Below, piece after piece: positions 1 through 9,825 of a stretch of DNA of 64,000 bases; within the stretch, counting starts at the first letter, position 1, and each line of letters opens with the position of its first letter. The stretch covers positions 374,501 through 438,500 of the forward strand of contig JAUJYZ010000084.1 of assembly GCA_033675265.1 (NCBI GenBank), in the 5' to 3' direction. Both the position numbers and the translations under genes were made by a program. The notes under the pieces were generated by a model. That model was not told where the DNA came from, searched no databases, and worked only from the letters and a program-made list of their open reading frames with translations. This DNA comes from Actinostola sp. cb2023. Taxonomy: Eukaryota > Cnidaria > Anthozoa > Actiniaria > Actinostolidae.

Positions 1-81
1 CTTTTCTCAGTTCAGACTCTGGTCCAGCGTGCCTTATGCTGGCCACTTCTCCCACGTCTAAATCTCTACTTGATAACACAC
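1..81 (-). CDS. Pro-segment exon of a third galaxin-family paralogue
   Basis: Matches base for base in layout the 81 bp segment at 6778-6858. On the minus strand it begins after a good acceptor (cttttcgttgcag) and encodes a short stretch including SSRDLDVGEVAS, SIRHAG and ESELRK. Its donor would fall exactly at the window edge. Both ends are phase 1. The rest of the gene lies off the left edge. Whether the exon is spliced in is inference. Confidence 0.5.
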
Positions 82-656
82 CTGCAACGAAAAGTGAAAA
101 TGCACAATTCAATTGAGTTTTGTCATTCAATTTCCAAAAATATTCCAAGGTTTTGAACATTTCCAAAGACTTTTCAATTAATTTCCAAAGTTTGAAGAGT
201 GTGCATTTCCCCCAGCGCTTTTAAAACATAGTATTTCTAATGATGACATCTTTGTTGGGCTTGAGTAAAGATTTAAAAGGCCACGTGACATATGACACAA
301 ACTCATCGCCTTTCAGTTTTCGACCCGCAAATTTAACAAAAATTCACGATAACAATTACTGATGATCCGTACATCTTTTTCGAAATCAAAACCTACAAAC
401 TCCAAATCTTTGCCATGTTAGCCGGACTAGCATGCAAATACCCTTCTTGGAAACTGAAATGGCAACTAACTATTTGCATAATTTTCGGCAAAAAATTGAT
501 TATGATCAAGCAATGTTTTGTAACTGTTTTTCTTATGTTGTGCTAGTCGGTCTTATTTGTTAGCTGAGTTCCTTACATACCGTCAATGTAATTTTAATCA
601 CAAGTTGTCGTCAAGGTGTAACACTAATGTATCACGTTATGACATTAAAGAGTACT

Positions 657-944
657 ATATACACCTATTTCAAATAATGTTGTCGCGTTCAAAGCAACAA
701 GCGTCAAGCCAAGACCGAAGTGCATGCTGGTCTTGTGTTGGCAAATTATTCAAATCAGACCTATTTTCTATAGAACGAAGTGTGATATGCAAACAAGCAC
801 ATGGAAATGTTCACATTTTGTAATTAGTCCTTATAGAAACAATTGTGATTTAAATAATTGCCAACACAAAACCAGCATTCACTTCGGTCTTGGCTTGATG
901 CTTGTTGCTTTGAACGCGACAACGTTATTTGAAATAGGTGTATA
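657..944. repeat. Palindromic MITE, TATACACCTATTTCA-end family, copy 1
   Basis: The left end reads tatacacctatttcaaa and the right end is its reverse complement. The arms continue inward through gttgtcgcgttcaaagcaac and its complement, giving arms of about 90 bp. The same termini occur at 14127-14475, 26541-26843 and 41968-42201 with different interiors. It sits in the insertion that separates the two segmental duplicates. Confidence 0.75.
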
Positions 945-1173
945 TTCAATGACTGTGTAATGCCTGCCTGAGCACAACCAATAATCCTCATCAGTGAGGG
1001 GTAGGTTGAATTTTGGTATAAGTAAAGTAAAAGTACTACAATTTCTAGTTTTTACGACCCAGTCAGCCGGTTGGAATTATATGAAGTATCAAATGATTTT
1101 AGAAATACGATCCATGATTGCATACGGCCTAGCTTAACACAACATGATCAAGCAAACAATGATTAGAGTTCAC

Positions 1174-1309
1174 CTTTTCTCAGTTCAGACTCTGGTCCAG
1201 CGTGCCTTATGCTGGCCACTTCTCCCACGTCTAAATCTCTACTTGATGACACACCTGCGACGAAAAGTGAAAATGCACAAAGCCAAAGAAAGCGTCTCGA
1301 CTTCATCAT
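1174..1309 (-). CDS. Signal-peptide exon of a third galaxin-family paralogue (partial gene)
   Basis: Starts with two methionines (MMKSRR), then a hydrophobic run (FLWLCAFSLFVAG), followed by SSSRDLDVGEV and ending ESELRK at a donor (AAAAG|gtgaac). Length is 136 bp, phase 1. It is nearly identical to gene 1's first exon at 7496-7631, differing for example by GVSSS in place of GVLSS. The reading frame is intact, so a working paralogue probably continues off the left edge. Downstream exons are outside the window. Confidence 0.7.
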
Positions 1310-1855
1310 TTCTCGGCTCAGTGTAGAGCCTTGCATCGGATAAGCAGCGCCTAATGCTATTATAAGTGTTTGCATTATGTTCTTTCTGCATCAGAAATGA
1401 TGGTTTTTCTGCTACGCTAGTCAAACTCAATCAAAACGGATTTTTAAATGGATTTTTAATACATAAAGATGTCATTGATAACGGACCGATGCAGTCCAAT
1501 CACGAAATGTTTATATGAGTAACACGAAGAATTACAACTTGCAACGAACGCAAGCATATCACTCCAGTAAAGTACTAACGATTGTGCTAATACTAGTTTT
1601 CGGAGAACTTGACTTGTCTCTTTAAATGTGAGGTGCTTAAAGTCATGGATTATACTTCGATTCGCAACATAGCACAACTTTGATTTGCAAAGCAAATTAA
1701 TATTTTTCTTTCAGATGTGCTATGGTTTAGGACCTGCGTTATATCAATACTTGGGGAGGAAAAAGCCTTTGGTGTTATATAATAACGGTATTCAGCAATA
1801 TTTGTCGTTTTGAGATGATGTATGATCCTATTACTCTAAAATGATTTTATTTATA

Positions 1856-2095
1856 GTTGATGTGGTTCTTACAAGATATGCATGGTCTTTATTAGGTGCA
1901 TGCGTACGGGACACTTTGTGTATCTTACAAGATATAGTCCTTGCTAGATGATATGCGTGCGGACACAATTGATATATAGCTCTTACAAGATATAGCCCTT
2001 ATTTATTAGATGGGTATACTAGGCACACTTCGTGTTGTTCTTACAAGATATAGTCCTTGCTAGATTGGTGTGGACACACTGTATTGTTCTTACTA
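1856..2095. repeat. Short copy of the 51 bp minisatellite
   Basis: Four or so degenerate units with the phrases cttacaagatatagtccttg and ctagatg...tgcggacac, matching the units of the much longer array at 8115-9000. It marks the end of the segmental duplication. Confidence 0.7.
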
Positions 2096-2157
2096 ACTAT
2101 AGGAAATGGCTTTAAAATCGATGATCAAATAATGCTCTCAATACCAATGTAATAAAT

Positions 2158-2359
2158 AGAGTCGTTTTCGTATGAATTGGAAGTAGTTCTGATTGGTTGA
2201 TCAATAATAAAACTGCTAATAATAGTGAACTTTATTTCACGAGGGTGAAATGATCAGTGATTTTGCTCCTTGTAATTGGTTGAATAGATGTTTTCGATTC
2301 CGTACTGTCATCGTAACTTCGTGCCGTAGATTTTTTCCCACTCATACGATAACGACTCT
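2158..2359. repeat. MITE, AGAGTCGT(TTTCGT)ATGA-end family, copy 1
   Basis: Terminal inverted repeats start agagtcgttttcgtatga and end tcatacgataacgactct. A LINE-tail-like phrase (aactttatttcacgagggt) lies inside, suggesting a nested insertion. Relatives are at 26175-26355 and, as a half element, 59360-59466. Confidence 0.7.
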
Positions 2360-2799
2360 AAGTGAAAAATGAAATAAAAGACAACGAAAGTTGAGTTAGG
2401 TAAGATATTAGTGCACGTGATACAAAATGGCCGCAGGGTTGATCGTGGCGGCCGTGCGGCTGCATGGTACGGTTATGTATAATCTGTCTGCCAGTACGTA
2501 ATTGTCTACTATTACCAAAATCTGTTCTATAGTTCTGTAGTCACCTTTGAGTCACAAAGGCATGACACCAGAGAATCATGGGAATATAAATTGCCAAGTC
2601 ATTACACCAGACTGACTCCTTGATCTTCGGCACAGAATTCGGTCCACTAACTGCACGTTACTTGAATTTGGTTCTTCGCCATGTTCCTTCTTGGTAGAAG
2701 TCGTCCATCAAGAATAGCGCTGCAACTTATTGATTGAGCTCCCATGATCCTTCAGTGTCGCACCTTTCACAGTTGCATGTGACTAACTTTTTAAATAAG

Positions 2800-2805
2800 T
2801 TTATT
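2800..2805 (-). promoter_or_regulatory. Polyadenylation signal AATAAA overlapping the gene 1 stop
   Basis: On the minus strand the stop TGA reads straight into ATAAAC, so AATAAA overlaps the last base of the stop codon. This would give a very short 3' UTR, or a downstream signal may be used instead. Confidence 0.4.
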
Positions 2806-2983
2806 CATCCTTTTCTTGGTGCACAGACTCCCCGAACTTTTTCGCCGTCGTAATTGGGTGTGAGGGCACACCAAGGTTTCTGGCTGCCCTGACTCGTTGT
2901 ACAACCTGTGATGTAACGTGTGCCTTCGTAGATGAACGGAAACACGCAAATGTCTCCTGTTGTTGTTTTCTGATGAGCAGCAC
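2805..2983 (-). CDS. Gene 1 terminal FN2 exon
   Basis: Follows acceptor ctgtgtag and reads AAHQKTTTGDICVFPFIYEG, then CTTSQ, KPWCALTPNYD and GVCAPRKG before TGA. The FN2 signature (CVFPF, C, PWC, NYD, final C) is present. The aromatic normally found before the last cysteine is replaced, so the fold may be slightly degenerate. Confidence 0.75.
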
Positions 2984-5900
2984 CTACACAGATAGTCAGG
3001 AATTCAGTAATTGATATACAACTTAAATTTCGTCTTGCAATTTATATGTACACTGTACTGAGAGGTGCGTGACAAATCTGATAAATTAAGACGTACCTTT
3101 TAATACATAGACATCATTACCCGCAGGTCCTCCCTTGCCATTTCTGCAGGTTTTGTATCGTCCGTATTTGTTGTACGTACGACCTGCTGTGGGACTGGAT
3201 GCACACCAACCTTGGTGTTGCACTGCAAAGTATTTCCATCCTCATTTGGCAGCAGCCAAGGCACATTTCTCTATGGCATATCTTCTACTCCTATATGGTC
3301 CATTGAGAAGACGATCTTTGCCTTCAAGAGTGGGTATTGCACGGTTTACCGTGTCTTTATAACATCCTATGTTCTTGGCTACAAGGATAAAATTCATGAA
3401 TTATATTTTTGAAGGTACTTTTCTTTTTTCTTCTTCGTCGTCATTTCGTGTCTTTCTTTTTACTAACCTGTCAGTCCATGAGTTATGACCAGAATACTTC
3501 CTAAAATAGATTGAAGATACCAATTACAATATTTAGTACACAATAACTTTATCATGATAACCTCTAGCTAGCTAATGGATACCTGGTTCTATAGGGCATT
3601 GCCCCCAGAGCTTATCGACATATTATCATGATAACCTCTAGCTAGCTAATGGATACCTGGTTCTATAGGGCATTGTCCCCAGAGCTTATCGACATTACAA
3701 TATTTAGTACACGATAACTTTATCATGATAACCTCTACCTAGCTAATGGATACCTGGTTCTATAGGGCATTGTCCCCAGAGCGTATCGACATCATAATAT
3801 TTAGTACACAATAACTTTATCATGATAACCTCTACCTAGCTAATGGATACCTGGTTCTATAGGGCATTGTCCCCAGAGCGTATCGACATCATAATATTTA
3901 GTACACGATAACTTTATCATGATAACCTCTAGCTAGCTAATGGATACCTGGTTCTATAGGGCATTGTCCCCAGAGCGTATCGACATCATAATCTGGTGTA
4001 ACGACACACCAAGGTCTGTGGTGATCCCTCGTCGTACAACTGTTGTAATCCAATCCTTGGTATTTGAATGGAAAAACGCAGATCTCCCCCTTCGTTGTTC
4101 TCTGACGAGGAATACCTGAAATATTCAAATATCAGAAATTGAGGAATTTGTATATAATATAGATACATGCACTCTATGTAATCCAATGTAAAGACGTACC
4201 TTGTAATGCATAGACATCATTGCCCCAAGGTCCTCCCTTGCCATTTCTGCACGTGTTGTATCGTCCGTATTTGTTGTACGTACGACCTGCTGTGGGACTG
4301 GATGCACACCAACCTCCGGCTTGCACTGCAAAGTATTTCCATCCTCGTCTGGCAGCAGCCAAGGCACATTTCTCTATGGCATATCTTCTACTCCTATATG
4401 GTCCATTGAGAAGGCGATCTTTGCCTTCAAGACTTGGAATTGCACGGTTCCCGTGGTCTCTATAGCATCCAAGGTGCGTTGCTAAAAAGAATTCCAAACA
4501 ATGTTTTATACTACCCACACGTTAAAGATACAATTTGTTTGCTTGGCATAATTCTCACCATACATTCCTGCTGTAATCACAATACGTCGTCCTACAAACA
4601 AACAAGTTGAAGTGTTTTCAATTAATTATCTGCACGCTACTAAATGCTCTAATACTATTCTTGTCACAAAGAAAAAAAACGTTACTGATGCACATGATTA
4701 CCCGACGTTTGCTTTTATAAGACGCAACTGGACAAATATATACAATAAAGCAGACTCTGTCTTACCAATGGGGCATCGATAATTCTTGGGAACTACTCTG
4801 CCGTTACAGCATTTCTTGTGTCCTGGGTTGTAGCATCTTCCACCACATTTTCGCCATCCACGATTACAACATTGGAAGTTCTTGGGAACTACTCTACCAT
4901 TACAGCATTTCTTGTGTCCTGGGTTGTAGCAACTTCTACCACATTTTCGCCATCCACGATTACAGCATTGGAAGTTCTTGGGAACTACTCTACCATTACA
5001 GCATTTCTTGTGTCCTGGGTTGTAGCAACTTCTACCACATTTTCGCCATCCGCGATTACAGCATTGGAAGTTCTTGGGAACTACTCTGCCGAGACAGCAT
5101 TTCTTGTGTCCTGGGTTGTAGCAACTTCCACTACATTTTCGCCATCCGCGATTACAGCATTGGAAGTTCTTGGGAACTACTCTGCCGAGACAGCATTTCT
5201 TGTGTCCAGGGTTGTAGCAACTTCCACCACATTTTCGCCATCCGCGATTACAGCATTGGAAGTTCTTGGGAACTACTCTGCCATTACAGCATTTCTTGTG
5301 TCCTGGGTTGTAGCAACTTCTACCACATTTTCGCCATCCGCGATTACAGCATTGGAAGTTCTTGGGAACTACTCTGCCGAGACAGCATTTCTTGTGTCCT
5401 GGGTTGTAGCAACTTCCACTACATTTTCGCCATCCGCGATTACAGCATTGGAAGTTCTTGGGAACTACTCTGCCGAGACAGCATTTCTTGTGTCCAGGGT
5501 TGTAGCAACTTCCACCACATTTTCGCCATCCACGATTACAGCATTGGAAGTTCTTGGGAACTACTCTGCCGAGACAGCATTTCTTGTGTCCTGGGTTGTA
5601 GCAACTTCCACTACATTTTCGCCATCCGCGATTACAGCATTGGAAGTTCTTGGGAACTACTCTGCCGAGACAGCATTTCTTGTGTCCAGGGTTGTAGCAA
5701 CTTCCACCACATTTTCGCCATCCGCGATTACAGCATTGAAAGTTCTTGGGAACTACTCTGCCGAGACAGCATTTCTTATTTCCTGGATTGTAGCAATTTT
5801 GACCGCATTTATGTGGACAACCACAACGCTTTGCTATTCCAACTATTTTTCCTTTGCAGCACTTGTATGTTTTTGGGTTGAAGCACTTGTTATTGCAGAC

Positions 5901-7631
5901 ATATTTACAACAACGCCACGGGCGTCTGGTGACTTTGTTTTTACAACACTGTTGTCTCGAAGGAACGTAGCATTGGCTGTTACATTTGTGTTTGCAGACT
6001 CTTTTCTGTGTTTTCGATGGAGAACCTGGAATGTAAAAGCAGTCAACCTGAGAAAGAACTTAATGAAATAATTTCGAATGCCTGTCAATCGTGTGATATT
6101 TTATGGTTTAGTAACTAAGCGTGCAATACTTTAATCAGGCTCCTGGTCGTTTTAATCAGGTTCCCCGATACCCAATTTGTTTAACAGTTATTTACCAAAA
6201 CTGTCTTGGTATTTAAAAGCTGCATCAGCTTTTTCTTCAGTGTCCTCATTCTCTGCGTCAACGTTTGTGTCGTCTTCAACGTCTCCTTCTTGTAGTTCCA
6301 CACCCTGGAATATGTCTACTGGCTTGTCATCGTCATCTTCGTTGAGGAAGTCAGTCACTTCCTTATTGATTTCATCATTATCATCTTTATCTTCGTCGTC
6401 GTCAACGTCTTCACCATCAGATTCATCATTTCCTGTTTTATCGATATCTTTGATTTCTTCATCTGAAATCACTAAAAGAATGGCGTTAGATTTTGCTAAC
6501 CTTGAACATTCAATTTCCAAAGAATTTCCAAGGTTTTGGACAGTACCAAAGAACAGAGATTTCCGAGGCTCGGACATTTGTCTCAATTAAAGGTGTGACA
6601 CAAATGGATATCGTTATGACATTAATTAATTTACTGGAAGAGTACAGCAATTTCTCAGTAGTTGGTACGACCCAGAATATATGATCGAAGTATCAAATGA
6701 TTTTAGAAATACGATGCATGATTAATATATACTCCACTTATCTTAATAATATCAAGCAGACAATGATTAGGGTTCACCTTTTCTCAGTTCAGACTCTGGT
6801 CCAGCGTGCCTTATGCTGGCCACTTCTCCCACGTCTAAATCTCTACTTGATAACACACCTGCAACGAAAAGTGAAAATGCGCAATTCAATTGAGGTTTCG
6901 ACATTCAATTTCCAAAAATATTCCAAGGTTTTGGACATTTCCAAAGACTTTTCTATGAATGTTCAAGGTTTGAAGAGTGTGCATTTTCCCCCAGTGCTTT
7001 TAGCATAGTCCTTCTAATGAAGACATCTTTGATGGGCTTAAGTGAAGATTTGATAGGTCACGTGACATTGCCATTTCGACTCGTAAATGTAAGCAAAAAT
7101 TAGTGATTACAATTGCCGTAAACAGATCTGAACATATTTTATGAAATTTATATTCAAACCTACAAGCTCCAAATCTAAGCCATGTTAGCTGGACTAGCAA
7201 TATATTTGTATCCCACGCCCACCTACCCCCGAAGCATAGTATGGCAGTTTGGTATATGCAAATACTCTTGTCGGAAACTGAAATGGAAACTAACTATTTG
7301 TACATGTCGGCAAAAGTGATTATCTAGCAATGTTTTGTATTTTTCCCGCGCTGTGTTAGTCAGCCTTATTTGTTATCCGAGTTCCTTACTAACCGTATGA
7401 AGTATCAAATGATTTTAGAAATACGATCCATGATTGCATACGGCCTAACTTAACACAACATTAACAATATCAAGCATGCAATGAGTAGGGTTCACCTTTT
7501 CTCAGTTCAGACTCTGGTCCAGCGTGCCTTATGCTGGCCACTTCTCCCACGTCTAAATCTCTACTTGATAACACACCTGCAACGAAAAGTGAAAATGCAC
7601 AAAGCCAAAGAAAACGTCTCGACTTCATCAT
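2805..7631 (-). CDS. Galaxin-like modular secreted protein, gene 1
   Basis: Inferred exons in order: 7631-7496 (signal), optional 6858-6778, 6462-6196 (acidic), 6025-4766 (galaxin repeats), 4591-4559 (micro-exon), 4481-4200 (WSC-like), 4115-3948 (FN2), 3378-3097 (WSC-like with a stop), 2983-2805 (FN2, stop TGA). Every junction is phase 1 with GT-AG borders. Omitting the 81 bp exon and the broken WSC exon, the sum is 2325 bp, an exact multiple of three (774 residues). If the broken exon is included the protein ends there at about 760 residues. The product should be secreted and disulfide rich. Galaxin is a known coral skeletal matrix protein, but a matrix role here is inference. Gene 2 has the same architecture. 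Transcript evidence would settle the optional exons. Confidence 0.8.
3097..3378 (-). pseudogene. Second WSC-like exon of gene 1 with a premature stop
   Basis: Same 282 bp length and phase 1-1 borders as the intact exon at 4200-4481. It reads NIGCYKDTVNRAIPTLEGKD and continues colinearly to GKGGPAGNDVYVLK. The codon equivalent to CGA (Arg) in the other copies is TGA, at 3244-3242. Splice sites look normal. Because both ends are phase 1, skipping the exon would keep the frame. It is either a decayed exon or an alternatively used truncating exon. Confidence 0.75.
3550..3990 (-). repeat. Tandem array duplicating the 3' end and donor of an FN2 exon
   Basis: Five copies, spaced about 74-98 bp, of a unit containing gataacctct, then aatggatacctggttctata, then gggcattg and cccagagc. 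The copy nearest 3948 is the real exon end: on the minus strand it supplies CAATGCCCTATAGAACCAG followed by gtatcc. The other four repeat the exon tail plus donor but lack an acceptor and the FN2 core, so they look like replicated donor sites inside the intron. Confidence 0.8.
3948..4115 (-). CDS. Gene 1 internal FN2 exon
   Basis: 168 bp, phase 1-1. Reads GIPRQRTTKGEICVFPFKYQ, then CTTRDHHRPWCVVTPDYD and LWGQCPIEP. All four FN2 cysteines and the RPWC and DYD landmarks are present. Confidence 0.85.
4200..4481 (-). CDS. Gene 1 WSC-like cysteine domain exon
   Basis: 282 bp, phase 1-1. Contains LGCYRDHGNRAIPSLEGKD, then RSRRYAIEKCALAAARRGW, FAVQAGGWCASS, TYNKYGRY and CRNGKGGPWGNDVYAL. The pattern GCYRD...KCA...FAVQ...WCASS...C..GKGGPW.N.VY resembles the WSC-like extracellular domains common in cnidarian secreted proteins. 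The exact family name is not certain. Paralogous copies are at 3097-3378 and 13673-13954. Confidence 0.8.
4559..4591 (-). CDS. Gene 1 micro-exon (33 bp)
   Basis: Reads GRRIVITAGMYG across its borders, with acceptor tttgtag and donor gtgaga, phase 1-1. Gene 2 has the equivalent 36 bp exon at 15649-15684 (GKRRYITKGLWG). Conservation of position, phase and the RR...T.G pattern in two paralogues supports both. Confidence 0.7.
4766..6025 (-). CDS. Gene 1 galaxin-repeat exon
   Basis: A 1260 bp exon from acceptor tttacattccag to donor ATTG|gtaaga. Three irregular di-cysteine modules come first (QKRVCKHKCNSQCY and so on), then about ten 96 bp repeats of CCNRGWRKCGRSCYNPGHKK plus CCNGRVVPKNFQ. The frame contains almost no methionine, so it is easily missed, while the opposite strand carries a long spurious frame of low-complexity residues. 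The KR just before the first cysteine may be a processing site. Phase 1-1. Confidence 0.85.
6196..6462 (-). CDS. Gene 1 acidic segment exon
   Basis: 267 bp, phase 1-1, beginning DEEIKDIDKTGNDES and dense in Asp and Glu (EDVDDDEDKDDNDE), ending KYQDSFG at donor TTTTG|gtaaat. An alternative acceptor nine bases upstream (start 6471) is also in frame. An acidic N-terminal stretch before di-cysteine repeats has been described for coral galaxin-like proteins. It could bind calcium or act as a propeptide; both are inference. Confidence 0.75.
6778..6858 (-). CDS. Possible duplicated pro-segment exon in gene 1
   Basis: 81 bp, phase 1-1. It repeats the 3' two thirds of the signal exon at 7496-7631, from acceptor cttttcgttgcag to donor AAAAG|gtgaac, and reads VLSSRDLDVGEVAS...ESELRK. 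If spliced in, it would tandemly duplicate the pro-segment without breaking frame. Upstream of the acceptor, similarity to the signal exon stops, so it cannot start a protein itself. Confidence 0.45.
7496..7631 (-). CDS. Gene 1 signal-peptide exon
   Basis: MMKSRRFLWLCAFSLFVAG gives a charged start and a hydrophobic core, then VLSSRDLDVGEV and ESELRK. 136 bp, ends phase 1 at AAAAG|gtgaac. I chose this start because the paralogous exon at 1174-1309 is conserved from here on and this is where the hydrophobic leader begins. Cleavage near AGVLSS is likely. Confidence 0.75.
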
Positions 7632-8114
7632 TTCTCGGCTCAGTGTACAGAGCCTTGCATCGGATAAGCAGCGCCTAATGCTATTATAAGTGTTTGCATT
7701 ATGTTCTTTCTGCATCAGAAATGATGGTTTTTCTGCTACACTAGTCAAACTCAATCAAAACGGTTTTAAATGGATTTTTGATACATAAAGATGTCATGGA
7801 TAACGGACCGATGCAGTTCAATCACGGAAAGTTTATATGAGTAACACGAAGAATTACAACTTGGAACGGCCACAAGCATATCACTCCAGTAAAGTACTAA
7901 CGATTGTGCTAATACTAGTTTTCAGAGAAATTGACTTGTCTATTTAAATGCGAGGTTTTTAAAGTCATGGATTATACTTCGATTCGCAACATAGCACAAC
8001 TTTGATTTGCAAAGCAAATTAATATTGTTCTTTCAGATGTGCTATGGTTAATTAAATAAGAGCTGCGTAATAGCAGCTATAATAGCAATTATAAAATAAC
8101 GGACTTCAGCAATA

Positions 8115-9000
8115 TTATTTATTTATACTTGATGTGGCTCTTGATATGACTTTTGATATGACTTTTGATATGGTCCTTATTAGATGCGTGCGGACACACT
8201 TCGTGTGGTTCCTACAAGATATAGTCCTTGCTAGATGGGTGCGGACACACTTGATGTGGATCTTATAAGATATGGTCCTTATTAGATGGATGGGGACATA
8301 CTTCGTATGGCTCTTACGAGATATTGTCCTTGATAGATGTGTGCGGACCCACTTGCTCTTGCTCTTACAAGATATTGTCATTGTTAGATGGGTGTAGACC
8401 CACTTGCTCTTGCTCGTACAAGACATTGTCCTTGTTAGATGAGTGTGGGCCCACTTGCTCTTGCTCTTACAAGACATTGTCCTTGTTAGATGGATGTGGA
8501 CCCTCTTGCTCTTGCTCTTACAAGATATTGTCCTTGTTAGATGGGTGTGGGCCCACTTGCTCTTGCTCTTACAAGACATTGTCCTTGTTAGATGGATGTG
8601 GACCCTCTTGCTCTTGCTCTTACAAGACATTGTCCTTGTTAGATGGATGTGGACCCTCTTGCTCTTGCTCTTACAAGATATTGTCCTTGTTAGATGGATG
8701 TGGACCCTCTTGCTCTTGCTCTTACAATATATTGCCCTTGTTAGATGGGTGTGGACCCACTTGCTCTTGCTCTTACAATATATTGTCCTTGTTAGATGGA
8801 TGTGGACCCACTTGCTCTTGCTCTTACAAGACATTGTCCTTGTTAGATGGGTGTGGACCCACTTGCTCTTGCTCTTACAAGACATTGTCCTTGTTAGATG
8901 GGTCTTTACACACTTCGTGTGGCTATTACAGGATATGGTCCTTAGGGTGTGGACCAACTTGCTCTTACAACATATGGTCCTTGTTAGATGCGTGCAAACA
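8115..9000. repeat. 51 bp minisatellite, open in both strands
   Basis: About fifteen units of the type ttgctcttgctcttacaaga, cattgtccttgttagatgg, atgtggaccc. The 51 bp period is divisible by three and has no stop in several frames, giving open frames of 325 residues (minus) and 235 (plus). The minus frame repeats KSKSKWVHTHLTRTMSC. I see no splice context or homologue for a real protein. A shorter copy is at 1856-2095. Confidence 0.8.
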
Positions 9001-9117
9001 CATTGATGTGTGGTATTCGGTGTATATTTGATATAAGCAGGGCTTACCTTGGCTACCAGATAATTCCTTCTAGTGTTAGGAATATTCATCAATCCATCAG
9101 TTTATTATGATCTCATA

Positions 9118-9385
9118 CAGCGTTTTGCAAAAATTCTGTAAAATCCTAATATATCGATATATCAATATATAGTAATTTGAATAATCCTAATTCTTTGATT
9201 TTAGCTATTATTAAACCTGAATCTAAACCCAAGTAACCTTTGTAGTATGTATGTGAAAAATATATTTGAAAAATTTGAACTTTAGAGGCTTATTCAGCCA
9301 TTTTATGATAAACATTACCCACAATGCACCCGATATATTGATATATCGATCGATATTGCTTTTACAGAATTTTTGCAAAGGGCTG
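9118..9385. repeat. MITE with TA target duplication
   Basis: Ends in cagcgttttgcaaaaattct and its near-complement agaatttttgcaaagggctg, each flanked by TA, as expected of Tc1/mariner-type insertions. The interior holds paired atatatcgatatat stretches. Too short to code for a transposase. Confidence 0.75.
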
Positions 9386-9637
9386 TATCAAACTTACGTC
9401 ATAACGTTATAATTAAAGTGCCCACATAAAAATCAACTTTGATGGGTGAGGTTTCCCATTATTATTATTGTTGTTGTTGTTGTTCGTATTCAACTGTCAG
9501 TTGCCCTAAATCATTATGACGTAATGGCTTGTTTATGAGGGGGACAGAATCGTGAAGAATAGAAATTTGAACTAAATCTAGCTGATCTACTGGACTAATA
9601 AACTGATTTTTTGACCTCTATATGTTAGGTTTATTGA

Positions 9638-9825
9638 AGAAATAGAAAACGAGCGCGCGTGCTATGTGCAGATTTATAGCACGCGGGGACTGATCAGAAC
9701 ACGAGAGAAGTGTTAAGAGAAGCACGACGCGTAGCGGAGTGCTTCTCAACACTTCTCGAGTGTTCTGATCAGTCCCCAAGTGCTATAAATCTGCACATAG
9801 CACAGCGGGCAAGTTTTCTATTTCT
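9638..9825. repeat. Foldback element
   Basis: Near-perfect palindrome: agaaatagaaaac and its complement at the ends, then tgctatgtgcagatttatag and ggactgatcagaacac on one arm with complements on the other. A related half (gcgcgcgtgctgtgtg) follows at about 9895. Confidence 0.75.

Larger units (their letters stand above)
1..2090. repeat. Segmental duplication, left copy (partner 6778-9000)
   Basis: The order of landmarks here repeats that at 6778-9000. Both contain a short pro-segment exon, a stretch rich in the phrase caatttccaaaaatattcc, a full signal-peptide exon, about 400 bp of nearly identical upstream sequence, and the start of a 51 bp minisatellite. The left copy has an extra insertion at about 540-1070 that includes a palindromic element. 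The unit is the 5' end of a galaxin-like gene, so the left copy is the start of a further paralogue. Confidence 0.85.

Noticed and set aside
4818..6071. 417-codon plus-strand frame
   Set aside because: Shadow of the minus-strand galaxin exon; the 96 bp period keeps it open. The residues are low complexity with no cysteine pattern, and splice sites support the minus strand.
8324..9031. Cysteine-rich 235-codon plus frame (CGPTCSCSYKTLSLLDG units)
   Set aside because: Looks like a small cysteine-rich secreted repeat, but it is one of several open frames of a 51 bp minisatellite, without a signal peptide or splice context.
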